Origin: Thermocatellispora tengchongensis
Lineage (GTDB): Bacteria; Actinomycetota; Actinomycetes; Streptosporangiales; Streptosporangiaceae
DNA: 64,000 nt
Direction: 5' to 3'
Assembly: GCF_014202315.1 (NCBI RefSeq)
Contig: NZ_JACHGN010000002.1
Location: forward strand, 339,351 to 403,350
Within the stretch, counting starts at the first letter, position 1. The number at the start of each line of letters is the position of its first letter. Shown here in pieces: positions 51,108 through 58,944 of the stretch. Under the pieces are notes generated by a model. The model saw nothing but the letters and a program-made list of their open reading frames with translations, had not been told where the DNA came from and ran no database searches. A program made the position numbers and the translations under genes.

Positions 51108-51665
51108 TCAGTGCACGCGGAACACCCGCATCTGCAGGGCGATCATGGCGTAGTAGCCCACGAGGGTGGACAGCTCGAAGACCGTGATGTTCCCGGCCTG
51201 GTCGGCCCAGGAGTCCCAGGACTCGTCGTCCACGTCGCCGTCGGCCACCATCAGGCGCGCGAGGTGGGCGCAGGCCCGCTCGTACGGGTCGGCGAGGTCG
51301 GGCACGCGGCCCTCCCGGATCGCCGCCATCTCCTCCTCGGTCACCCCGCAGGCCCGCCCCACGTGCTCGTGCGCCGACTGCTCGAAGGGGCTGTCCCAGT
51401 GCGCGGCCACGGTGAGGATCGCCATCTCGCGCACCCGCGGCGGCAGCGCCGTACGGTAGCGGATCGCCGCGCCCAGGTTCTGCAGCGCGTCGCCGAGCCG
51501 CGGCGAGAGCAGGAAGGCGTTGAACGGCCCGCGCAGCGCGCCGTCGGGCCGCACCAGCTCGAACGTCGCGGCCCCCCGGGCGCGCGGCCCGGTGGTGATG
51601 GCGGTGTACAGCTCACGCTGCTCGTCGTCGAGCTCGGCGGGCGGTATCGGTTCCAGGCGGGTCAT
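51108..51665 (-). CDS. Carboxymuconolactone decarboxylase family protein
   Basis: A 185-residue all-helical CMD/AhpD-fold protein. ALPPRVREMAILTVAAHWDS and EQSAHEHVGRACGVTEEE are the core. The CxxC pair of AhpD-type peroxidases is absent, so a decarboxylase/lactone-type or unknown activity is more likely. ATG 51665. Confidence 0.88.
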   Translation of the reverse strand: MTRLEPIPPAELDDEQRELYTAITTGPRARGAATFELVRPDGALRGPFNAFLLSPRLGDALQNLGAAIRYRTALPPRVREMAILTVAAHWDSPFEQSAHEHVGRACGVTEEEMAAIREGRVPDLADPYERACAHLARLMVADGDVDDESWDSWADQAGNITVFELSTLVGYYAMIALQMRVFRVH

Positions 51666-51814
51666 GGCTCTGCGCGGCCTCCTCGTGTGCGCCGCCACGG
51701 CGGTACGCGGTCACGGCCATGGCCTTCCCGCAATCGCGGGCGCGCATTCACGGCGCCCCGCGCATAAGGCACAATCGCGAAGTGGGGTCCGGTCGCGAGA
51801 AGGGGTGAGCGCCC

Positions 51815-52969
51815 ATGGTGGTGACGGCTGACGGCGCGGCGGTCCCGCTGGTCCCCGGCTACGGCGGGGGCACCCTCGCCGACCTGTCCGCCTCGCTCCT
51901 GGCCGCGCTCGGCGCCCACGCGCGCAACCCGCTCGGGCTCGAACCGGCCTCCCGCGTCTGCCTGTTCCTCGTGGACGGCCTCGGCGCCGAGCTGCTGGCG
52001 GCGCACCCCGAGCGCGCCCCGTTCCTGTCCGCCCTGGCCGCCCGCGGCGGCCGTACGCTGACGGCGGGCTTCCCCGCGACCACCGTGACCAGCCTGTGCT
52101 CGCTGGGCACCGCGGTCCCGCCGGGCGAGCACGGCATGCTCGGCCTGATGCTGGCCGTGCCCGGCACCGGCCACCTGTTCAACTGCCTGCGCTGGCGGCT
52201 GCCCGACGGCCTGCCCCAGATGGACCCGGCCGAGTGGCAGCCCGCCACCACGGTCTTCCAGCGGGCGAGCGCGGCGGGGCTCGCCCCGAGCTACGTCGCC
52301 CCCGGCGCGTTCGAGGGCACCGGCCTGACCGACGCCGTCTACCGCGGCGTGCGCTACATCCCCGCCGACACCGTGGACGAGCGGGTGGAGCGGGCCCGCG
52401 AGGCGCTGGCCGCCCCCGGCGCCCACGTCACCGTCTACTACGGCGACCTCGACGCCACCGGCCACATGGTCGGCTGGGGCACCCCGGAGTGGCTGGAGCA
52501 GCTCGCGATCGTCGATCGCCTGGCCGAACGGCTGGCCGAGGCGCTGCCGCCCGGCTCGGCGATGTACGTCACCGCCGACCACGGCATGGTCAACGCCACC
52601 GAGAAGATCGACGCCGAGGCCGTGCCCGAGCTGCGCGAGGGCGTCGCCATGCTGGGCGGCGACGCGCGGAGCCGCCACGTGTACGCCGCCGAGGGCGCCG
52701 CGGACGCCGTGCTCGACGCCTGGCGCGAGACCCTGGCCGGCCGCGCCTGGGTGGTCTCGCGGCAGGAGGCGATCGACTCCGGGTGGTTCGGCCCGCGGGT
52801 GCGCGAGGAGTGGATCGGCCGCATCGGCGACGTCGTGGCCGTGCCGTACGCCGGCGTCGCGCTGGTCGCGCTGGCCGCCCATCCGCTGGAGAGCGCGTTC
52901 ACCGGCTACCACGGCTCGCTGACCGCGATGGAGCAGCTCGTCCCGCTGCTGGAGGTCAGCACCCGGTGA
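51815..52969 (+). CDS. Alkaline phosphatase/nucleotide pyrophosphatase superfamily protein
   Basis: A 384-residue phosphodiesterase-family protein. The metal site opens in VCLFLVDGLGAELL; the nucleophile Thr lies in FPATTVTSLCSLGTAVPPGE. YYGDLDATGHMVGW and YVTADHGMVNATEKI supply the remaining metal ligands. It has no signal peptide. The substrate, a nucleotide or phosphodiester, is not determined. ATG 51815 with an AAGGGGTGAG site upstream. Convergent with the DUF4232 gene. Confidence 0.9.
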   Translation: MVVTADGAAVPLVPGYGGGTLADLSASLLAALGAHARNPLGLEPASRVCLFLVDGLGAELLAAHPERAPFLSALAARGGRTLTAGFPATTVTSLCSLGTAVPPGEHGMLGLMLAVPGTGHLFNCLRWRLPDGLPQMDPAEWQPATTVFQRASAAGLAPSYVAPGAFEGTGLTDAVYRGVRYIPADTVDERVERAREALAAPGAHVTVYYGDLDATGHMVGWGTPEWLEQLAIVDRLAERLAEALPPGSAMYVTADHGMVNATEKIDAEAVPELREGVAMLGGDARSRHVYAAEGAADAVLDAWRETLAGRAWVVSRQEAIDSGWFGPRVREEWIGRIGDVVAVPYAGVALVALAAHPLESAFTGYHGSLTAMEQLVPLLEVSTR

Positions 52970-52978
52970 CGCGCCGGC

Positions 52979-53551
52979 TCACAGGCGGGCGCCGGGCGCC
53001 ATGGGCCGGATGTCCAGACGGCCGTCGTCGCAGATGACGGTGGTGAACGGGATCTCCAGGTGGGCCACCTCGTCCGGAGGAATGATCATCAGGCGGGCCG
53101 CGGACGGGCACCGGCTCTCGCCGCCGGAAGGCACCACGGTCCAGTGCAGCCGCGCGTGGGCGGAGGCCCCCGGCTTCAGGGTGACCCGGCGCGGCGTGAC
53201 GCTCTCGCGGCGCACCCTGGTGCGCAGGGCGTCGCCGTTGCGGTCGAACATGACCAGCCCGACGTAGCCGTACACCCAGCAGGTGCGCCCGGACGTGTTG
53301 CGCAGCACCAGCGGGGCGTACCGGTTGCCGGCCGCCGCGCTCACGCGGCCGAGGCTCGCCCTGAGCCCCTCGGTGCGGCAGCGCGCCGCCGCGGCCTCCT
53401 CGCCGGACGCCGCTCCGGCCGTCGCGCTCGCCGGGGACCACGTGGCCGGCGCCAGTGCCGCCACCAGCGCCCCCACCAGCGCCGCCGCGAGCGCGGCGAG
53501 CACGGCCACCGGACGCCGCAGGCGCCGGATGTCAGGTCTGTCGGTGTTCAT
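52979..53551 (-). CDS. Secreted DUF4232-type protein
   Basis: A 190-residue exported protein. The N-terminal anchor/signal (residues 15-38, VAVLAALAAALVGALVAALA) is followed by an Ig-like DUF4232 domain. Landmarks are LVLRNTSGRTCWVYGYVGLV, the Cys pair and a late VICDDGRLDI. These proteins are common in the actinomycete envelope and of unknown function. ATG 53551. A 13-bp x6 repeat lies upstream. Confidence 0.85.
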   Translation of the reverse strand: MNTDRPDIRRLRRPVAVLAALAAALVGALVAALAPATWSPASATAGAASGEEAAAARCRTEGLRASLGRVSAAAGNRYAPLVLRNTSGRTCWVYGYVGLVMFDRNGDALRTRVRRESVTPRRVTLKPGASAHARLHWTVVPSGGESRCPSAARLMIIPPDEVAHLEIPFTTVICDDGRLDIRPMAPGARL

Positions 53552-53581
53552 AGCCGGTTAGACGCGCACCACCCCGGCGAT

Positions 53582-53659
53582 GTTCACCCGCTGCGTTCAC
53601 CCGCTGCGTTCGCCCGCTGCGTTCGCCCGCTGCGTTCGCCCGCTGCGTTCGCCCGCTAC
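53582..53659. repeat. 13-bp tandem repeat, six copies
   Basis: GTTCRCCCGCTGC units start at 53582, 53595, 53608, 53621, 53634 and 53647. The last unit overlaps the stop codon of the minus-strand membrane-protein gene. It lies upstream of the DUF4232 gene. Confidence 0.9.
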
Positions 53660-54171
53660 CGGCGCCCTCGCCGGATCGAGTCGCGCCCGGTCATGGCCTC
53701 GACGACGGCCGCCGTCACCAGCCCGTAGCCGAGATGCGGGATGATGTCGGACAACCAACCCGACAGGCCCCATTTCCGCGGATCGGTCAGCCGCAGCGTC
53801 GTCATCGGCGCGTTGCTCGCCACCGACGCCGCCACGCCCACGCCCCCGGCCGCGGCGGGCAGCGGCACCTCGCGCATGGCGCCCCGTACCAGGGCGTACG
53901 CGATGCCGACCCCCAGCCCGGTGGCGATCCCCAGCATGGGCCCGAGCCCCTGCTCCCGGTTGCGCGCGTGTTCTCCCTCGCCCAGATCGGCGTGAAGCCG
54001 CTCGGCCAGCCTCCCGGCCGCCTTCTCCGGCAGGGAGCTCGCGGGCCGGGCCCGTACGATCATGTCGAGATAGGACAGTGTGTTCAGCGCCGTCGTCCCC
54101 GCGGCCCCGGCCATGGCACCGGCCAGCAGACGGCGCGACAGGTCTCCCCGCCCCGCTGATGCACGCTTCAT
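53656..54171 (-). CDS. Small membrane protein of unknown function
   Basis: A 171-residue protein with hydrophobic segments at about residues 14-34, 80-100 and 104-124. It resembles hypothetical actinomycete membrane proteins (LLAGAMAGAAGTTALNTLSY, MLGIATGLGVGIAYALVRGA). I do not recognise a characterised family. ATG 54171 is chosen because upstream codons are uncharacteristic. Divergent from the SWIM gene. Confidence 0.75.
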   Translation of the reverse strand: MKRASAGRGDLSRRLLAGAMAGAAGTTALNTLSYLDMIVRARPASSLPEKAAGRLAERLHADLGEGEHARNREQGLGPMLGIATGLGVGIAYALVRGAMREVPLPAAAGGVGVAASVASNAPMTTLRLTDPRKWGLSGWLSDIIPHLGYGLVTAAVVEAMTGRDSIRRGRR

Positions 54172-54274
54172 GGCCACTCGCCTAACCGCCGCCCCAGAAG
54201 CTAAACGTTCCCGTGTACGAGGAAACCTCGCGTACGCCGGAAGATTGTCGGCGGCGGGCAGTAGCGTCCCCGCC

Positions 54275-55726
54275 ATGACCGACACAGTCGTGGCGTACTC
54301 CTACGCCCGCTCCTCCGGGCTCGACCTGGCCTCGGGCCAGTTGGACCTGTCCACCTCGGGCGGGCTCACCCAGCGTGGGCTGGTCGCCCACCCCCGCTTC
54401 TTCAGCGGGCTGCTGACCCGGGCCGCCCCCGCGGCGGCGGGCCTGCTCGCGGTCGCCGACGTCGCCAAGGCTCGCTACCTCGACGCCCGGCCGAGCGGCT
54501 ACGTCCGCGACCCGGTGGTGACGTGCAACGGCGACCGGCTGCGCTTTGAGTCCTTCTCGGCCTGCGGCGGCGTCTACGCGCGGCTCGACGTGCTGCAGCA
54601 GGCGCTCGACGGCGAGGTCGTGGACGTCGGCACCACCAACGTCGATGTCAACAACCCGCTGCGGCAGGCGCTGGCGCGGGTGGGCGGCGACGACCCGCTG
54701 CACCTCGCGGTCGGCCCCGACGAGGTGGTGGCCACCACGCTCGACGGCGCGGTGGTGGAGAAGAAGGTGCCGCTGCCCGAGCGGTGGGTGCGCGGCTTCG
54801 CCGAGGTCCAGGTGATCGCCTCCGGCTTCGACCTGCGCGCCGAGCTGAGCGCGCCCGAGGCGGTGCGGTTCCTGCGCGGGCTGCCCCGGCGCGGCCTGCA
54901 CTGGGCGGTCCCGTCCGGCCGGTCGCTGCGCCTGGCGTCGCGGCCCGTCGCCGGCGCCGTGTGCCTGGCGGGCCCCGACCGCCTGGCGACCATGCTGCCG
55001 CTGCTGCGCTTCGCCACGGCCCTGCGCGTGTACGGCCCGGCGGTGTCCGGCACCGGCATGCCGATGGCCGGCGCGTGGGAGCTGGAGCTGCCCGGCATGC
55101 GGTACGTCCTGACGCTCTCGCCCGCGCACAACCGCGGCTTCTCGGGCGAGGGGGCAGTGCTGGACGACCTGTCCCGCCAGACCGCCGAGGCCGACGCCGA
55201 CCTGGTGGGCATGCTGCTGGCCTTCGAGCCCCGGCTGGACGCCGACCTGCTGGCCGAGCAGTCGGGCCTGTCCCGCGAGCGCGTACGCGCGGCGCTGACC
55301 CAGCTCGGCACGGCCGGCCGGGTCGGCTACGACGTCGCCGAGGCCGCCCACTTCCACCGCGAGCTGCCCTACGACGCCGGCCGCGCCCTGGCCGCCAACC
55401 CCCGGCTCAGGTCGGCCAAGGACCTCATGGCCCGCGGCCTGGTCGTCTTCACCGCCCCCGGCGTGGCGACGGTCAACGAGCACCGCCGCGTGCGCCTCGA
55501 CCCCGCCGGCCCCACCTGCACCTGCCCGTGGTGGACCGACTACCGCGGCACCCGCGGCCCGTGCAAGCACATCCTCGCCGCCCAGATGACCGAGGCCGCC
55601 GCCCAGACCGCTCAGACCGGCCAGTCCGCCCACACCGGCGAGACCGCCCCGACCAGCGAGACCGCCCACACCAGCGAGACCGACCAGACCGCCCACACCG
55701 ACCAGGCCGCCGGAGCAGCCCGATGA
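54275..55726 (+). CDS. SWIM zinc-finger protein
   Basis: A 483-residue protein with a SWIM zinc finger near the C-terminus, CTCPWWTDYRGTRGPCKHIL (CxC...CxH), a predicted nucleic-acid or protein-binding module. The upstream 400 residues include a winged-helix-like stretch (LLAEQSGLSRERVRAALTQL). An 18-bp repeat (TSETAHTSETDQTAHT) makes a disordered tail. ATG 54275 is 7 nt after a TAGCGT, suggesting a leaderless mRNA. The ATGA overlap couples it to the DUF6493-like gene, as in other actinomycetes by recall. Confidence 0.85.
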   Translation: MTDTVVAYSYARSSGLDLASGQLDLSTSGGLTQRGLVAHPRFFSGLLTRAAPAAAGLLAVADVAKARYLDARPSGYVRDPVVTCNGDRLRFESFSACGGVYARLDVLQQALDGEVVDVGTTNVDVNNPLRQALARVGGDDPLHLAVGPDEVVATTLDGAVVEKKVPLPERWVRGFAEVQVIASGFDLRAELSAPEAVRFLRGLPRRGLHWAVPSGRSLRLASRPVAGAVCLAGPDRLATMLPLLRFATALRVYGPAVSGTGMPMAGAWELELPGMRYVLTLSPAHNRGFSGEGAVLDDLSRQTAEADADLVGMLLAFEPRLDADLLAEQSGLSRERVRAALTQLGTAGRVGYDVAEAAHFHRELPYDAGRALAANPRLRSAKDLMARGLVVFTAPGVATVNEHRRVRLDPAGPTCTCPWWTDYRGTRGPCKHILAAQMTEAAAQTAQTGQSAHTGETAPTSETAHTSETDQTAHTDQAAGAAR

Positions 55727-58281
55727 CCACCACCGCCGATCTCCCCGCCCCGCTCCGCGCCCTGTTCGCGCGGGTCGCCGACGGCGACACCCCGGGCACC
55801 CTGCGGATCGTCACCGGCTTAGGCCCGGAGGAGCGCAAGCTCGCCGCCGCCGAGCTCCCCCGTTACGCCGCCGCCCAGAGCGCCGCGCACCGCGGCTGGT
55901 GGGAGTGGCGGGAGCAGTTCACGCCCCTGATCGTGGCGGGCGCCGCCTGCGTCGGCGGGGCGGCGGCGGTCACGTCCTGGCTGTTCCGGCGTGAGTTCCG
56001 CTGGCGCGTGACCGGCGATGGCGACGCCCGGATCATTCTCGCCCTGCTGCGCGAGCGCCCGGAGCCGTGGCGCGCCGACGCGGCCCGCCGCATCGCCGGG
56101 CGGCTGCGTACGCCCGATCTGGAGCACTGGGAGGTCGCCGCCGAGCTGGTCCGCGAGACCGGGATCGAGCCGCCCGCGGACGAGGCGTTCATGGCGGGCT
56201 GGCTGCGGTGGGGGCTCATCGACGAGAGGGCCGCGGCCGATCCGCTCTTCCCCCACCTGGCTCCGCGCGTCTTCGACTGCGACAGCCTGGCCGACGAGTT
56301 CGGCGACCGGCAGGCCGACACGGTCGCCCGGCTGGTCGCGTCCGGCGCGCTCGACCGCGCCGCCGTGATCGAGGGCGCGGTGACGCGCCTGCTGCGCGAC
56401 GGCCCGGCCGCGCCGGTCCCGCTCGTCTGGCTGCTCGACGCGCTCGCGCCCACCCTCGACGAGGCCGAGGGGCTGGCCCGCGATCTCGTCCGCATGCTGC
56501 CCACCGTCCCGGTCGCGGTGGCCGACATGGCGCTCGCGCGGCTGCGGGAGCTGGAGGCGGCGGGGCGGCTGGAGGACGACCTGCTCGCCGAGGCGGTGGA
56601 GGCCCTGGCGTTCCGCCCGGAGAAAAAGCTGGTGCGCGCCGCCGTGGCCTGGATCGACGACGCCGTACGCCGAGAGCCGCGCCGCGCCGACCTCGGGCTG
56701 CGCGCGCTGGCCGCGATCTTCGCGATCGACACCCTGATGATCCAGGAGCGTGCCGTGCGCGTGGCGGCCAGGCTCGCCGCGCGGGCGGGCGACGAGGGGC
56801 GTACGGCGATCATGGAGGCGGCGGGCGGGCTGCCCGCCGAGCTGCGCGAGAAGATCGCCACCGCGTACGGCGAGACGGTGGCCGCCCGCGACACCGGCCC
56901 CGCGCCGGTCCTCGTGGCGCCGCCCGGCCCCGCGCTGCCCCCGCCCGTGGCCTCGCCGGAGGAGCTGGTGCGGCGGCTGTCCGCCGTCGCCGACCCGCTG
57001 CCCGTGGCCGAGTTCGAATGCCTGCTGGCCGGGCTCGCCGAATGGGCGCATCGTGAGCCCGGCACCCTGCGCGAGCTGCTGCTGTCCTGGTGGCAGCCGC
57101 TCAACCCGGGGTTCTTCGGCTACGTCGGCTACGCGACGTACGAGACCCTGCTCACGCTGTTCCGCCGCGTGGTGCTGGCCTTCGCCTCCCCGCCCGACAG
57201 CCGCTCGCTGTCCGCGACGATCAAGACCGAGCAGGTCTACTGGCATGGCCGCAACGTGCTGGACGAGTTCTACCGCGACCGGGCACACGAGCTGATCGCG
57301 CATTTCGAGGATGAGCGCGCCTACCCGGCGCTGCTGGCCGCGCCGACGTCCGCCACCGGGAGCATCGACCCCGCCGTGCTGCTCGACCGGATCGAGCGGC
57401 TGGACGCCGCCGGGGTGGAGGCCCTGCCCGCCGACCTCGCCCAGGCCCTGCTCCGGCTGGACCCCGAGGCCGGGGAGCCGGTGGCCGAGCGGGCCGAGAA
57501 GACGTCCGGCGAGGCGGGCCGGGCGCTGGCCGCCTGGGTGCGCGGCGGCGGCCTGCCCGACCGCCGGGCGCGCTGCGAGGTGCGCCATCACAAGCGGTAC
57601 TACAGCGACTACCAGGAGATCGAGATCGCCTTCGACCCGCCCGTCGAAGGCCCCTTCCGCAAGCTGTTCACGCCGACCTCAAGCTATGCCGACACCATGG
57701 AGTTCTGGCCGCTCGTCCTGCCCGCGCACCGCGAGGTCGTCGCGGCGCACGCGCTGGCCGCCCTCCAGCTCCACGTGAGCGGCTCCGGCACCGATCAGGC
57801 CGCCGTCCTGGTCAGCCTGGCCCACGCCGACGGCCCGATCGGCCGGGCCATGGCGTGCGCACTGGCCTGCGCCATGGGCTTCGAGGCGGCGTCCGGCCGG
57901 GCGGCGGCCGCCGACGCGCTGCTCGTCCTGGCGGCCCGGGGTCAGGTGCCGGCGGCGGAGCTGGCCCGCGCGGTCACCGATCTGGTGACGGGCGAGTTCG
58001 TCAAGCTCAGCCGGGTCATCGGAGTGCTGGACGACGTGACCGGGGCGGGCGGCCACGAGGCGGTGTGGGCGATCGTGGCCGAGCTGCTGCCCGCCCTGCT
58101 CCCCGGCCCCGGCGAGCGTCCGCGCAACGGCCTGGCCGACCTCCTCGCGGCGGGCGCCAGGGCGGCCGCACCCGCCGCGGCGAAGGCCGTCATCCCCGAG
58201 CTGGCCGCCGTCGCCGCCCGCAAGGGCTCCTCACGCCTGGCGCAGGAGGCGCGCCGCCTGCAGGCCCTGCTCACCGGCTGA
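55723..58281 (+). CDS. Large helical-repeat protein, DUF6493-like
   Basis: An 852-residue cytoplasmic protein coupled to the SWIM gene by ATGA. Most of the sequence is alpha-helical, HEAT/ARM-like repeats rich in Ala, Leu and Arg. A beta-rich insertion at about residues 620-660 reads RRARCEVRHHKRYYSDYQ. I place it by recall with DUF6493, a family found beside SWIM proteins, but cannot verify this. No enzyme motif is evident. A scaffold or binding role with the SWIM protein is the natural inference. Confidence 0.8.
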   Translation: MTTTADLPAPLRALFARVADGDTPGTLRIVTGLGPEERKLAAAELPRYAAAQSAAHRGWWEWREQFTPLIVAGAACVGGAAAVTSWLFRREFRWRVTGDGDARIILALLRERPEPWRADAARRIAGRLRTPDLEHWEVAAELVRETGIEPPADEAFMAGWLRWGLIDERAAADPLFPHLAPRVFDCDSLADEFGDRQADTVARLVASGALDRAAVIEGAVTRLLRDGPAAPVPLVWLLDALAPTLDEAEGLARDLVRMLPTVPVAVADMALARLRELEAAGRLEDDLLAEAVEALAFRPEKKLVRAAVAWIDDAVRREPRRADLGLRALAAIFAIDTLMIQERAVRVAARLAARAGDEGRTAIMEAAGGLPAELREKIATAYGETVAARDTGPAPVLVAPPGPALPPPVASPEELVRRLSAVADPLPVAEFECLLAGLAEWAHREPGTLRELLLSWWQPLNPGFFGYVGYATYETLLTLFRRVVLAFASPPDSRSLSATIKTEQVYWHGRNVLDEFYRDRAHELIAHFEDERAYPALLAAPTSATGSIDPAVLLDRIERLDAAGVEALPADLAQALLRLDPEAGEPVAERAEKTSGEAGRALAAWVRGGGLPDRRARCEVRHHKRYYSDYQEIEIAFDPPVEGPFRKLFTPTSSYADTMEFWPLVLPAHREVVAAHALAALQLHVSGSGTDQAAVLVSLAHADGPIGRAMACALACAMGFEAASGRAAAADALLVLAARGQVPAAELARAVTDLVTGEFVKLSRVIGVLDDVTGAGGHEAVWAIVAELLPALLPGPGERPRNGLADLLAAGARAAAPAAAKAVIPELAAVAARKGSSRLAQEARRLQALLTG

Positions 58282-58349
58282 CCGCCGGGCCCGCGAGCCG
58301 CATCGCATCCTGGTTCTGGGCGGTGGGCGGGGGCGCCTAACGTAGGAGC

Positions 58350-58799
58350 ATGCGCCTGACCGCCTTCACCGACGTCGCCCTGCGGATCGTGATGCGGCTG
58401 GCCGTGGCGCGGCCCGACGAGCCGCTGACCACGCGGACGGTCGCGGAGATGGTCGGCGTGCCCTACACCCACGCGGCCAAGGCGGTCGCCCGGCTGAGCG
58501 AGCTGGGGTTGGTGGAGGCCAGGCGGGGCCGGGGCGGCGGGCTGCAGCTCAGCGAGGCCGGACGGCGCGCCTCGGTGGGCCGGCTGGTGCGCGGGCTCGA
58601 GGCGCCCGGCGACGTGGTGGGGTGCGCGGACGACCCGCCGTGCCCGCTGGCGGCGGCGTGCCGGCTGCGTTCCGCGCTGCGCCGGGCGCAGGAGGCGTTC
58701 TACGCCTCACTGGACGAGGTGACCGTCGCCTCGCTGGTCGAGGCGCCGACCGGGCCCGCGCTGCTGTCGCTCACGCCGCGCCCGGCCAGTGAGGGCTGA
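58350..58799 (+). CDS. nsrR: Rrf2-family nitric-oxide sensor NsrR
   Basis: A 149-residue Rrf2 regulator. The winged helix contains VAEMVGVPYTHAAKAVARLS. Cys92, Cys98 and Cys104 form the C-x5-C-x5-C cluster site (CADDPPCPLAAAC) that ligates the 4Fe-4S cluster in NsrR. Nitric oxide destroys the cluster and releases DNA. It is immediately upstream of hmp, with an NsrR-like operator between. TAACGT lies 6 nt before ATG 58350, so it may be leaderless. Confidence 0.95.
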   Translation: MRLTAFTDVALRIVMRLAVARPDEPLTTRTVAEMVGVPYTHAAKAVARLSELGLVEARRGRGGGLQLSEAGRRASVGRLVRGLEAPGDVVGCADDPPCPLAAACRLRSALRRAQEAFYASLDEVTVASLVEAPTGPALLSLTPRPASEG

Positions 58800-58848
58800 T
58801 CCCACCCCTCTCGCACCGCGTCCGGACCGTGAGGGCTGATCCACCCCC
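58789..58848. repeat. 40-bp-spaced direct repeat at the nsrR stop codon
   Basis: GTGAGGGCTGATCC occurs at 58789-58802, spanning the nsrR stop codon, and again at 58829-58842. Both copies are followed by a C-rich run. Confidence 0.75.
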
Positions 58849-58879
58849 CCTTGGCCGGGGCGGCACCGGCGTCCTCTTT

Positions 58880-58902
58880 AATAGGTATCTCAGATGCCAA
58901 TT
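58880..58902. promoter_or_regulatory. NsrR operator upstream of hmp
   Basis: An 11-1-11 inverted repeat: AATAGGTATCT, a central C, AGATGCCAATT. Arms match at 9 of 11 positions. Size and layout equal known NsrR sites upstream of hmp genes. It lies 43 bp before the hmp start and next to an AT-rich TTTAAAT. Confidence 0.85.
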
Positions 58903-58944
58903 TAAATGGCGCCGGTTCACGCCGTCCCGTACCAGGAGGTTCAC

